Both the position numbers and the translations under genes were made by a program. The notes under the pieces were generated by a model that worked only from the letters and a program-made list of their open reading frames with translations, was not told the DNA's origin and did no database searches. This document shows positions 36,036 through 45,376 of a stretch of 64,000 bases of DNA, piece after piece. Position 1 is the stretch's first letter, and each line of letters starts with the position of its first letter. Origin of the DNA: Candidatus Xenolissoclinum pacificiensis L6 (lineage in GTDB: Bacteria > Pseudomonadota > Alphaproteobacteria > Rickettsiales > Anaplasmataceae); the NCBI GenBank assembly GCA_000512675.1, contig AXCJ01000001.1, positions 306,501-370,500 on the forward strand, in the 5' to 3' direction.

Positions 36036-39000
36036 TTATTTTGCTTTAATAACAGATTGTGCTTTCGATACATTAATATCAAGCATTTCTTGAGAGGGAT
36101 TAGTAATATTTTGATTAGTATTTTTGGATGGAAGAGTATCTAGTATATTTTGTATTTCATTTATTACCTCATTCTTGTTTATTGTATTTGTAATATTACT
36201 AAGTATTTTATTTATGGATTCCATGATGCTCGTTATGTCCTGTTGTCTATAATTATGTTGTTGTAACCATTCAGGAAAGTATGCTAATACATTTACATCT
36301 AATTTTTCACCATTATGAAAATTTAAGGGATCATTGAAATTTTTCACATGATTTCCTAGATTAAAGAGTACCGTAGAGAGTGCTGATAATTGTTTATCAA
36401 ACGAAACATTCAAATTTATTATGGTCTGTATCGAACGTAAAGAGAATACTATATTTTTGAAGCGAGATGCATTACAGAGATAATCCAATATTTCTTGCAA
36501 TGACAGATTGTTTTCATTTTGTTGTATATATTGTGTAACATTATTTTTTGTTTGCGGTATATGTTCATATTTTTGTGTATGAAAAATACTTATCATTTTA
36601 TTTGCAGAAGATTTTTTGTGCTTGCTTGCTTCTATTTTACAAGAATCCTCAAATCCTGGAATTTGTTGCCTTGCTTTTTTGAATGCGTCATATATTGTTT
36701 TTGTATTTATTATTGATTCTATTTTATTGATGGTATCATTAATATTTACTGAATATAATTTTAAAGATAATAAAGTTTCATACGAATTACAGTAAATTTG
36801 AAATAGGTCTTGCATATGACCTGTTAACCTTGCAGGGTCATAATCGATATGTAACGAGGCACCAGGTTGTTGAGTTCTACTAGATGGGGGGGGAAGACGG
36901 TTTGAACTATTCTCTTCATATACCATCTGGTATAGTTCGAGATTATTTTGTTTTTTGTCTATTAAATCTAGTGCTTGCTCTATAGCCTGTCGAAATTTAG
37001 CAAAACCTTCCTTTTTTGAGAGTAGTTCGTACAGTATTTTTGGATCTCTTAGTGGATCAAGTAATTTTTCTACTTCTTGTTCATCTTTATGAATTTTACT
37101 AATAACTTCTTCTTGTATACGTTTTTTTTCTTGTTCTGTAACTCTTGTAGGTAGAGACTGTTCTAATTTGTTATTCAATCTTGTATACGTTGTGGAAATA
37201 TCATCGTTACTATTGCCAATCATGAAAGTATTGATATCATATTCAGACATCATGTACAAAAGAACATATTTAGTGATTAAATTTTGTATACGTGCTTGAT
37301 CACAGTTTTTTTGACAATCTGTAAGAAGAACACTCTTATTCTCTAGGCACGTAAAATATTTGATAAGAGTTTGTAATTCACGATTGATGACTTGTTGACG
37401 AATCTTTATATCGTTTTTCATGTTTGGGACGAATTTATGATCAAACTGATTCTGTAAGGAATATAGTGTATGTAAGAAACTTTCTGCAGTTATGTCATGC
37501 TTTATGATATATTTATCAGTTTTTAATTTAAAGGAATCTTTTGTGAATTTTTCTTCTTTCAACATTTGGTATAAGATTTTTGATTTTACATTTTGTTTGG
37601 CTTGTGGAGAAGAAATCTCTAATATCTGATCATTTATTAATGATGATCCATACTTGTGAAGTGATATTATGTTCAATAGTATATAATCACGCATTGAATA
37701 TTCTTTGTTTTTACCCCAATTATTAATTCTTGTACAAATCTCATCTTCTGTAAAAGAAGGGGTATGTATACATAGGGTTTTCTCAATTTCATTGTATTTT
37801 TCTTGGCAAAAATTATATATATTTTTAGGAAAATCTTTTGTATATTCTAATTTGACTAGCTCCACGATAACATTAATCAATCCACTATTGGTAATTATAT
37901 CTTTGTCCATATATGTACTCTTGTGTAGACACAGTAGCGGAGTTGTTAAATATTGTTTAATGTATTGTGTGTTTTGTCGACACTGAGAGATAGTGTTATG
38001 TGTATCTTCTAATAATAGTGAAGTATATTTTTGTGTGGTTTTATGATTCGCAATCATTTGCAATGTCACATATGTAGATACTATTTGTGAAAATGCAGTA
38101 AATTTAATATTATCTTTAAATTTATCACCAAACGGCATTTTTGATGAATTGTCTTGTTCCTTATCTTGAAGTGCATTGAATATTTCACCTAAAAACACTT
38201 CGTCAAAGTTAAGTTTTATCCAATTACCAAAAATATCTTTATAACTATGTTGCCCAATTAAGGGATTATTTATATTTTTCTTAATATGGTTTAAGATATT
38301 AATGAAGTCCTTTTTTTGAATTTTAGTATATTTAAGAATATCATACAGAACTGGTTGTGAGCTTACATCAGAAGGTCTATTCTTATCATATATAGCGAAT
38401 GTTCTAGTATAATCTCTTAACATAGTTCTTAACAATAATAGAGCTCTGACATTTTTTTTAATTTCCTTGGGATCAACAGAACGAGTAGAATTATCTTGTT
38501 TATCTACAGTATCGTATATCCAGTCTAATGCTTGTCTGAAATTTTTTTCTAGCTCTTCGGTATTGCCAGGTGTTGCATGCTGTATGTTATTAATACGATT
38601 TATTGCGATTTCTATCATTTGTTGTACAAAACCTGATATTGATTCACAACCATTAGAGAACTTAATATCAATCTGGTTCACGATTGCGAATATATTATCT
38701 TGACTATTATAGGACTTGTATTTAGGGTGTAGAGAGTCTATGATGAAACTTTTTTTATTGTTTTCATCATGAAGTTCAACTTTGAGCCTTGCATGTTGTC
38801 CAGGTGAAGCAACATTTCTGTTATCAAAAGAAACTATAATAAACGGCTTATCATGATTATTGTGTTGTGTATATTGAACACCTTGTGACATAAATACAAC
38901 CTGTATTCCATTTTGTATATTGTTGGGTCGTTTAATAGGAGCAGATGCGTCTAAGGTATCACTAAAAGATCTATGAAAGATATCTGCTGCAAATTTGTTA

Positions 39001-39386
39001 TGTTGTATAAGAGAGTTTAAAGAATATTTCGGGCCTTGTAAGAAATGTTTAGAAAAACCCACTTTTGTCATGTTTTGCTGAAGATAAGTGGTGTTCGTGA
39101 CTCTTGTTGGTTTACTCTTTTGCTGAGAAGTAAAAATTTTATCGTCATGACTAGAAACTTTTACTTCTTTTGTTTTGTCATTATATAAAAAACTGTCTTT
39201 TGTTCTTTTCTGGTGATCTATATTCTCATCTGTAATTTCATTATCTATACTATGGTCAGGAGATGAGTTCTTTGCTCTAATGTTAACTTGACCAAATGTC
39301 AGGAAAGATATAAGATAAGAAAGTCCTATTGTTATTATGGTAAATATGCTTTTTAGTATTTCATACATTTTTTCCATACTTTTCAA
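36036..39386 (-). CDS. Giant 1116-aa unknown protein with N-terminal membrane segment
   Basis: Not recognised. Residues 9-31 (ILKSIFTIITIGLSYLISFL and a few more) form a hydrophobic segment that could be an uncleaved signal or anchor. The rest is a long, mostly helical, polar protein rich in Asn, Lys, Ile and Gln, with coiled-coil-prone stretches (for example about 740-850) and no cysteine pattern, nucleotide-binding loop or repeats that I can see. The frame is uninterrupted for 3.3 kb in a genome full of decay, so it is probably under selection. A surface or secreted host-interaction protein is a plausible but unproven role. Confidence 0.6.
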   Translation of the reverse strand: MKSMEKMYEILKSIFTIITIGLSYLISFLTFGQVNIRAKNSSPDHSIDNEITDENIDHQKRTKDSFLYNDKTKEVKVSSHDDKIFTSQQKSKPTRVTNTTYLQQNMTKVGFSKHFLQGPKYSLNSLIQHNKFAADIFHRSFSDTLDASAPIKRPNNIQNGIQVVFMSQGVQYTQHNNHDKPFIIVSFDNRNVASPGQHARLKVELHDENNKKSFIIDSLHPKYKSYNSQDNIFAIVNQIDIKFSNGCESISGFVQQMIEIAINRINNIQHATPGNTEELEKNFRQALDWIYDTVDKQDNSTRSVDPKEIKKNVRALLLLRTMLRDYTRTFAIYDKNRPSDVSSQPVLYDILKYTKIQKKDFINILNHIKKNINNPLIGQHSYKDIFGNWIKLNFDEVFLGEIFNALQDKEQDNSSKMPFGDKFKDNIKFTAFSQIVSTYVTLQMIANHKTTQKYTSLLLEDTHNTISQCRQNTQYIKQYLTTPLLCLHKSTYMDKDIITNSGLINVIVELVKLEYTKDFPKNIYNFCQEKYNEIEKTLCIHTPSFTEDEICTRINNWGKNKEYSMRDYILLNIISLHKYGSSLINDQILEISSPQAKQNVKSKILYQMLKEEKFTKDSFKLKTDKYIIKHDITAESFLHTLYSLQNQFDHKFVPNMKNDIKIRQQVINRELQTLIKYFTCLENKSVLLTDCQKNCDQARIQNLITKYVLLYMMSEYDINTFMIGNSNDDISTTYTRLNNKLEQSLPTRVTEQEKKRIQEEVISKIHKDEQEVEKLLDPLRDPKILYELLSKKEGFAKFRQAIEQALDLIDKKQNNLELYQMVYEENSSNRLPPPSSRTQQPGASLHIDYDPARLTGHMQDLFQIYCNSYETLLSLKLYSVNINDTINKIESIINTKTIYDAFKKARQQIPGFEDSCKIEASKHKKSSANKMISIFHTQKYEHIPQTKNNVTQYIQQNENNLSLQEILDYLCNASRFKNIVFSLRSIQTIINLNVSFDKQLSALSTVLFNLGNHVKNFNDPLNFHNGEKLDVNVLAYFPEWLQQHNYRQQDITSIMESINKILSNITNTINKNEVINEIQNILDTLPSKNTNQNITNPSQEMLDINVSKAQSVIKAK

Positions 39387-39485
39387 CTAGCGGTTTACTT
39401 ATATATTAATCTTTAAGTATAACATATATTCATCTAATAGTAAATGGTTTAGATATTTTTTGTATTACGCCTATCAGGAAGTTAA

Positions 39486-39633
39486 GCACTGTTCACAAAG
39501 TTACCATGGTATTGATGTCCAATGCTTAAAGAAATCATTCTCTCTATTTACACTTAAATGTGATTCAACAATTATTTTGCTTTTAAAGATTCGTCTGATT
39601 ATACTGCTAGAAATACACCTTTGTTAACGGCGC
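39486..39633. repeat. MITE-like 148-bp element with IS-A-type ends
   Basis: GCACTGTTCACAAAG at 39486-39500 and CTTTGTTAACGGCGC at 39619-39633 are imperfect inverted repeats similar to the IS-A ends (GCACTGTTAACAAAGG). There is no coding content between them. It fills most of the gap between flgI and the 1116-aa gene. Confidence 0.5.
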
Positions 39634-39676
39634 TTGATATACATCTAACGGGATGAATAACTCCAATTGGCCATTT

Positions 39677-40783
39677 TTATTTTACGATTATTTCAGCCTG
39701 TAATGCTCCAATACTATGTAAGTTGTGCAATACATCAATTATATCACGAGTTGTGAGTCCCATTTGATTTAATCCATCTACCAGGGTTTGTAGAGTATCA
39801 TTTGAATTCATGATGGCTGTGTTATCATCGATAGTCAAATTTAGATTCATCTGTGAAAGAGCACTCTTTGATATTTGAACATCGGCTCCTATTACAATAG
39901 TACCAGTTTGTTCATTAATTATGATTTTTGCAGAATTATCTGGAGAAACAGTAACATCTCCGATTCTTGTTAAGAATCCCATCATATTTCCTGAATATAC
40001 AGACGGGATTTTGATGATCACATTAGCAGGATCAACAGAAGTAGCAATATTGCTGTTGAAAACATTATTAATACCATTTGCAATATTAAATGATGTTTTG
40101 GCATCTGGGTTTAGCAAGATCAGTTTAATTTCTGAGAAATCTTTATAACTAAAACCTGTACTTAATTCAACTGTTGCACCACCTGGTATTGTTCCTTTGG
40201 TTTTGGAAGTTTTAGAAGTTCTTGGGCTACCTCTTCCAGTATCTACTTCATTCATTAGCAAAGATCCTTGTGCAAGAGCATATGTCTTCCCATTTGGTCC
40301 CAATAGAGGAGTGGCTACTAACATACCACCTTCCAAAGATGTTGCATCACCCATAGCACTTACATCTACATCTATTGTATGTCCATTAGACAAAAATGGA
40401 GGTAATGTAGCTGTTACTGTTACTGCGGCAACATTTTTAGTTCTCAAATTTACACCAGCTCCATTGGAGTTCACTCCGAGACGAGATAAGAATGCTTCCA
40501 GCCCTTGTTGAGTGAACAGGGTATTACGCAGAGTGTCTCCTGTGCCACTTAGGCCAACTACCAATCCGAAACCCATTAACACATTTCCTCTAGCACCTTC
40601 AAAACGGGCAATATCTTTTACTCTGACTGATTGAGATGTATTACTAGCTACAACAGCTTTATTTTCATATAATTGATTAAAACCTGTGAATTCTTCTTCT
40701 GCAACACAATGAGATGCATTGAAAAAGAACCCAATCAATAAAATTGTAAAAATAAATTTTCCCTTCATCATAAGGAAAATCAA
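39677..40783 (-). CDS. flgI: Flagellar basal body P-ring protein FlgI
   Basis: 368 aa, full length and well conserved. A signal peptide (FIFTILLIGFFFNASHCVA) is followed by VRVKDIARFEGARGNVLMGFGLVVGLSGTG in two conserved blocks, then LRTKNVAAVTVTATLP, DVDVSAMGDATSLEGGMLVATPL and a C-terminal LNQMGLTTRDIIDVLHNLHSIGALQAE. FlgI forms the periplasmic P ring around the rod. ATGs at 40783, 40771 or 40768 are all possible starts. Its partners for assembly (FlgA, FlgH) are not in the window. Preceded by a small membrane-protein gene 31 bp upstream. Confidence 0.95.
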   Translation of the reverse strand: MIFLMMKGKFIFTILLIGFFFNASHCVAEEEFTGFNQLYENKAVVASNTSQSVRVKDIARFEGARGNVLMGFGLVVGLSGTGDTLRNTLFTQQGLEAFLSRLGVNSNGAGVNLRTKNVAAVTVTATLPPFLSNGHTIDVDVSAMGDATSLEGGMLVATPLLGPNGKTYALAQGSLLMNEVDTGRGSPRTSKTSKTKGTIPGGATVELSTGFSYKDFSEIKLILLNPDAKTSFNIANGINNVFNSNIATSVDPANVIIKIPSVYSGNMMGFLTRIGDVTVSPDNSAKIIINEQTGTIVIGADVQISKSALSQMNLNLTIDDNTAIMNSNDTLQTLVDGLNQMGLTTRDIIDVLHNLHSIGALQAEIIVK

Positions 40784-40814
40784 TACATAATTTTTATTAT
40801 CTAACTATTAATGA

Positions 40815-41276
40815 TTACTGCTTCTTTTTATTCAAATAAGAGTCTACTTTTTTTTCAAGAGATAACATCATAGCTCTCTTACGTTTTTCTTTTTCAGATA
40901 ATATAGGATTTTGATTATTACTCTGTTGATCACTTTGCTTAATGCCCTTTACTCGTTTGGCAAGAGATGGACGAAATCGAGGTATAATGTTAAATATATT
41001 CAGAATCTTGAGTATACTATATGATCCGATCACTGATATGAGTAATTTTAAGAAAGGCCAAATTCCTAAAGTTGATTTATTTACGTACCAATATACACTA
41101 TACTGAAAGAGAGAATTGATGATATCAACAGGGTGACTCATCTGAGATATTCCTATATGCAGTCCGGAGTTTAATGTCATAAGTATAAAACCTGCAATGT
41201 ATAGATATGTGAATATTATTCCTAAAATTGGAAAATGCTGTATAATTGCCTTCCATGCTGTAATGATGTTTAACAT
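40815..41276 (-). CDS. Small membrane protein upstream of flgI, unknown
   Basis: 153 aa, not recognised. Two clear hydrophobic segments (LGIIFTYLYIAGFILMTL and FLKLLISVIGSYSILKILNIF) flank a more polar stretch, and the last 50 residues are basic and helical (SEKEKRKRAMMLSLEKKVD). It ends 31 bp before flgI on the same strand, so they may share a transcript. A flagellar role is only a guess from position. Confidence 0.6.
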   Translation of the reverse strand: MLNIITAWKAIIQHFPILGIIFTYLYIAGFILMTLNSGLHIGISQMSHPVDIINSLFQYSVYWYVNKSTLGIWPFLKLLISVIGSYSILKILNIFNIIPRFRPSLAKRVKGIKQSDQQSNNQNPILSEKEKRKRAMMLSLEKKVDSYLNKKKQ

Positions 41277-41656
41277 TTTATGCCTATGATGAGATTAATT
41301 AACTGTAGTAATAATATAATAATGCTGTTAATAATCAATATATAAATATCTTGGTTAACATAGTCATGAGTTATTCTATTTATGTTCTATGCTACTTACG
41401 AGAATATATAATAGGTATATTAAAATATAGAAAACGAGGGATATTTCTTGTAAGGATATAGGCAAGATATAATTTTCATCTAGCATATAGAGATTTTCTC
41501 AAATTAGTATTCTTAATATGAAGTACAGAGTTGACATGCGATTTGAGAAATTAGATCTATATTTTTATCGATGTTTACTTGAACAGGATCTGGTATGTTA
41601 TATTACTATCGTAATGTATGAATGTCTTTATCAATATGGTTTCTTTAGCAATAGAT
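41277..41656. other. Intergenic region, nothing recognised
   Basis: 380 bp between two minus-strand genes. No open frame, tRNA, terminal repeat or convincing hairpin was found. It must contain the promoter of the flgI-side genes, but no standard -35/-10 pair stands out. Confidence 0.4.
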
Positions 41657-42469
41657 CTATGTATTTTGTAAAAAATTCTTGATGTTTTTCATATCTTCCC
41701 AAGTTACCTTTTTTTGAGCAGGTTGTCTCAATAAATAGGCTGGGTGAAATATTACTGTTGTATCTATATCATTATTCATATATTCATTTGTATATTTATA
41801 ATACTTACCTCTTACTTTGGAAATTGCAGTATGTGTTTGTAATATCGCTCCAGAAGCCACTCCTCCAACTAATATTAACAACCTAGGGTTAATTAAAGCA
41901 ATACTCTTTTTTACAAATGGCAAGCATATATTTATTTCGTCAGGAGTAGGTTTTCTATTACCTGGAGGACGCCAGAAGACAGTATTTGTTATGTACATTT
42001 GGTTACGAGATAAATCAATTGCTGAGAACATTTTATCTAATAGTTTTCCACTTTGTCCGCAGAATGGACGGCCTTGTTTATCTTCTTGCTCACCTGGTGC
42101 TTCTCCTATGATCATAATATCTGATTCTATATTACCGTCAAATATTACTGTATTTAGAGATTTTTTCTTCAGGTCACAGTCAGTAAGATTATTGATTTTT
42201 TTATGTAATTGTTGAATGTTACATATACTACTGAGGTTCATATGATCTGCTATTCTGCTATGTTCTTTATCTATATTATTAGTATCTGGTACCTTATTTT
42301 GTAGATTGATTGGTTCAATTGTTTTTGTACTAGTATATTGAATGTCCATAAAATCCATCGGGGATATATAGTTAAGCATTATGTGATCTATCTTACAAAG
42401 ATGATACATAGTAATGATTTTATTTAACAAATCTACTGGGGTGTTCACTGAAGAAATGTGTATTAACAA
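41657..42469 (-). CDS. Uracil-DNA glycosylase, family 4-like
   Basis: 270 aa. Excises uracil from DNA. Seen are the GEAPGEQEDKQGRPFCGQSG active-site loop, NTVFWRPPGNRKPT and the HPAYLLRQP motif. The N-terminal 90 residues are poorly conserved. Family 4 enzymes normally hold a [4Fe-4S] cluster with four cysteines. Here the first (in the CxxC, now LTDC) and the third (KCRPP, now FWRPP) are replaced, so the cluster is probably absent, as I recall for several alphaproteobacterial relatives. Confidence 0.88.
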   Translation of the reverse strand: MLIHISSVNTPVDLLNKIITMYHLCKIDHIMLNYISPMDFMDIQYTSTKTIEPINLQNKVPDTNNIDKEHSRIADHMNLSSICNIQQLHKKINNLTDCDLKKKSLNTVIFDGNIESDIMIIGEAPGEQEDKQGRPFCGQSGKLLDKMFSAIDLSRNQMYITNTVFWRPPGNRKPTPDEINICLPFVKKSIALINPRLLILVGGVASGAILQTHTAISKVRGKYYKYTNEYMNNDIDTTVIFHPAYLLRQPAQKKVTWEDMKNIKNFLQNT

Positions 42470-42699
42470 TTAGTTTATAATAAGGGTTATATGTAAGACC
42501 CAACTAGATTCTTACGATTCTTTCAAAACTATTTGTACCATTTTTTTTCTTAGTTGCAAGGTTTTAGGCAGAATAATATAAAATTATTATTTATTACTTG
42601 ACAGCATTTAGATTAGTAGCTGTGTTATTAAGAGTTTGTGAAAATAGATACATAAAAAATTACCAATATTTTGTTTTTCTGGTTTCGTTACATTAAAAA

Positions 42700-42844
42700 C
42701 AGAAGTGAGAATTAATTACAAGGAGCGTATTGTACAGGTATCTAAAATCTCATCTCGGATCAATACATGGTTTTAAGTTATTTAAGCAACAAGAGTTTCC
42801 TCTTCAATATTCTAAAGTACTGGTATTCTGGATATCAGAGTATT
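42700..42844 (+). pseudogene. Older IS-C copy, upstream piece
   Basis: Encodes a middle piece of an IS5/ISL2-type transposase (VELII, YLKSHLGSIHGFKLFKQQEF). It is cut at about 42844 by a younger IS-C copy and resumes at 43503. It aligns with 49145-49260 of the decayed copy. Upstream (42470-42699) nothing is recognisable. Confidence 0.6.
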
Positions 42845-43502
42845 AGACCTCCTGTGAAATTGTAGGAAAAAGAGTGTAAGCGTAAGATATGAGAAGAACC
42901 GAAAAGGAAGAAATGAAAATAAGCTATAAGAAGATATCAAAAAAACTCAAGTATTTGTAAGGCTATTTGGTATTAAGGTAGAAAGATTTAGTAGAATACT
43001 CAGAAAGGTACAGCTTATTTGGAAAAGCAAGGTACTGAAAAGAATAGAACCGTATAAGTTAAGGGGGGATATGTTATTAGCATTATTGCTATACTACCGT
43101 AGTTATATTACGCAAGAATTCATAGGATATCTGTTTGGTATTCACGATTCTCAAGTCTGTAGATTCATTAGAAAACTAGAACCTATTGTAGCAAGTATCC
43201 TACGTATCACCAAAAGCAAGAAACTATCTAAGGAAGATATTGAAGTGCTGATAATAGATGCTACGGAACAAGAGATTGAACGTCCTAAACACAAAGGTAA
43301 GCCATATTATTCCGGAAAGAAGAAAGGTAATACGATCAAAACATTCAATATCCTTTCACATAAATATCGTAATAAGAGAAAGAGATATAATATAAAATTC
43401 AATATCATCGCTGGTATTATTAATCTTAATCATGGATCCTAAATAACTTCTCTAGTACCATCACTCATCTCTGTTTCATCATCACAATTTCACAGGAGTT
43501 CT
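42845..43502 (+). mobile_element. IS-C (IS5-family, ISL2-like) copy with internal deletion
   Basis: Ends are AGACCTCCTGTGAAATTG at 42845 and AATTTCACAGGAGTTC at about 43486-43501, an inverted pair. Inside, 43071-43442 encodes a 123-aa transposase: HTH (LLYYRSYITQEFIGYLFGI, then SQVCRFIRK), the first Asp in LIIDATEQEIERPK and YYSGKKKGNTIKT. The protein then jumps to the C-terminal HKYRNKRKRYNIKFNIIAGI. About 100 codons with the second Asp and the Glu are deleted, so it is inactive. It is inserted into an older IS-C copy. Confidence 0.75.
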
Positions 43503-43765
43503 ATTGATAGATATCATAAAATGTATATTCTTATAATAAGTACCAAGTGTAGAAAAATAAGTTTTGAAGATAAAGAACATAATACTCTTCTAGCAAAACT
43601 CCTTGTATTGAGGTCGAACATATTATTCATAATCTCAAGACTTTTAATATAAATAGATATTGCAAGCAAGAGATATAATATAAAATTCAATATCATTGCT
43701 AGTGTTGATCTTAATCAAGAATAAATCCATCTCATATTATGTTACATGAATAATTCACAGGAGTT
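43503..43765 (+). pseudogene. Older IS-C copy, downstream piece
   Basis: Continues the piece at 42700-42844: YHKMYILII, SFEDKEHNTLLAK and then a decayed IIASVDLNQE near its C-terminus. The terminal repeat TTCACAGGAG lies at about 43753-43762. Compare 49265-49572 of the other decayed copy. Confidence 0.6.
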
Positions 43766-43777
43766 TTAATATGCTAA

Positions 43778-44190
43778 TCACTGTTAATAAAGGTATCTGC
43801 TTAGGCTAGAATACATGTAACAAATAGTATATTAGAAACAATGGATAGAAGACCCAATGAGTATTGAGAAATTTGGTGAGATTATATTGCCAATAATCGT
43901 AAAGAGTTACGTATAGAAGGGACGGATCACAATTATCCATTATCAAGTATTCTATGCAATATTATACATCTTAAGAACGGGACACTTTCCTAAGTGCTGA
44001 CGGCACAGTATAGATATGATATTTCAAAGAGGGAATTACAGAGTATAAGACAGTGTTACACAAATAATAAGGATTTAAAAGCAATTATAGTGATATGCAT
44101 TAACTACCATAGAGATTGAGGGGGGGTGGTAGTTGAAAGGAATAAAGATATCAGGGTAAAAAAACATAACACTGGACTTTAAAGTTTTTA
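43778..44190 (+). pseudogene. Decayed IS-A copy, 5' part
   Basis: Starts at CACTGTTAATAAAGG and aligns with the left half of the 52702-53445 element (YKPL-type N-terminal domain, then GGTAGTTGAAAGG and ATATCAGGGTAAA blocks). Many stops; truncated before the DDE core is complete. It lies directly behind the older IS-C copy and ends close to the mscS-like gene stop. Confidence 0.55.
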
Positions 44191-44202
44191 TTAGAATTCT
44201 GG

Positions 44203-45300
44203 CTATGTAGATTTATGATCTGAAGTAGATACGAACTCTCTAGATAACTCGATCTGCGTATCTTTATGTACAACTTTAACATGCATTTTTTCAAGTTTTT
44301 TAGAGATCTCAGATAACAATTCTTGTTTTAGGGCTAAATATTCACTCCATTCTCGCGTATCAAAAAACAGATACAACATTACATCGAAAAAGTCCGTACT
44401 TACATATACAATATTACATTGTAGCATGAACTCTTCATTTTCTATAATTTTGTCGTGGGTGTGCACGTAATCATATATAACTTTATAGATATCCTGTATG
44501 CTATGATCATAATTGTTATTAATGACAATACGCAAATTTTCAATATAACGACGAGCTAACATTCTAGAATCATTTCTTATAATTATAGTGGAAAAGAATG
44601 CATTCGGTACATATATTGGTCTTTTTTCAAAAGTCATGATTTTTGTGTAACGCCAATTGATAGATGCAACAGTTCCATCTATATTTCTATCGTCAGAATG
44701 CACCATATCTCCGACTTGGAAAGGAGAATCCAAAGCAATACTTACAAACCCGAAGAAATTAGACACACTATCTTTTGAAGCAAAACCAATAATTATACCA
44801 CTAATTCCACCAAATGTCAGTAGAGTGTTGATATTCATTCCTAATATATCTAACAAGAATACGATACCAACTAGATATATGCATATTCTGATTAACTTTC
44901 GAAAAGCAAGTGATTTATATATTGTTTTAGTCTCTGCAGTGACAACTCTTTCGTAATAAAAATCTATTACTAGAAAGATGACTTGTATTATCATATACAG
45001 AATAATGGTACTCCGTGCAATATTTGTATAATGCAATACATGAAATGTATAGGCCTTTGATTCTGCAAGGAATATGTCAGCACTTACTATAAGTAAATAA
45101 ACTAACAATACTATATTAATATACTTAGGCAATCTTTTCATGATGAAAACTTTGCTAGAGCGCTTGAAGAATTTAGTTACAACATATCTTATTCCTAGTT
45201 TACTCACTATAATAATGGAAAGCAGGGTTGTTATTATAAATAGAAACGTAACGGGAGGCAGTCCTTTATGGGCTATTACAGAGTATAAAAATTTCATCAT
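44203..45300 (-). CDS. MscS-family mechanosensitive ion channel
   Basis: 365 aa. Five hydrophobic segments precede the pore region, as in the YnaI/MscM-like branch. The pore helix and beta domain read LLTFGGISGIIIGFASKDSVSNFFGF, then PFQVGDMV, GTVASINWRYTKI and PIYVPNAFFSTIIIRN. It releases osmolytes from the inner membrane on hypo-osmotic shock. Length and organisation are normal. The next gene upstream is ileS, 76 bp away on the same strand. Confidence 0.92.
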   Translation of the reverse strand: MMKFLYSVIAHKGLPPVTFLFIITTLLSIIIVSKLGIRYVVTKFFKRSSKVFIMKRLPKYINIVLLVYLLIVSADIFLAESKAYTFHVLHYTNIARSTIILYMIIQVIFLVIDFYYERVVTAETKTIYKSLAFRKLIRICIYLVGIVFLLDILGMNINTLLTFGGISGIIIGFASKDSVSNFFGFVSIALDSPFQVGDMVHSDDRNIDGTVASINWRYTKIMTFEKRPIYVPNAFFSTIIIRNDSRMLARRYIENLRIVINNNYDHSIQDIYKVIYDYVHTHDKIIENEEFMLQCNIVYVSTDFFDVMLYLFFDTREWSEYLALKQELLSEISKKLEKMHVKVVHKDTQIELSREFVSTSDHKST

Positions 45301-45376
45301 ATTGTTTTGAATGCATGTTTTAAGGTTTGGATATTATTCATAATTACTAAAAATTTTGATAACATGTAAGTGCTTT

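Noticed and set aside
39677-40783. FlgI as a lipoprotein (Cys near the signal cleavage site)
   Set aside because: The residues before the Cys (ASH) do not fit a lipobox, and FlgI is not a lipoprotein; FlgH is.
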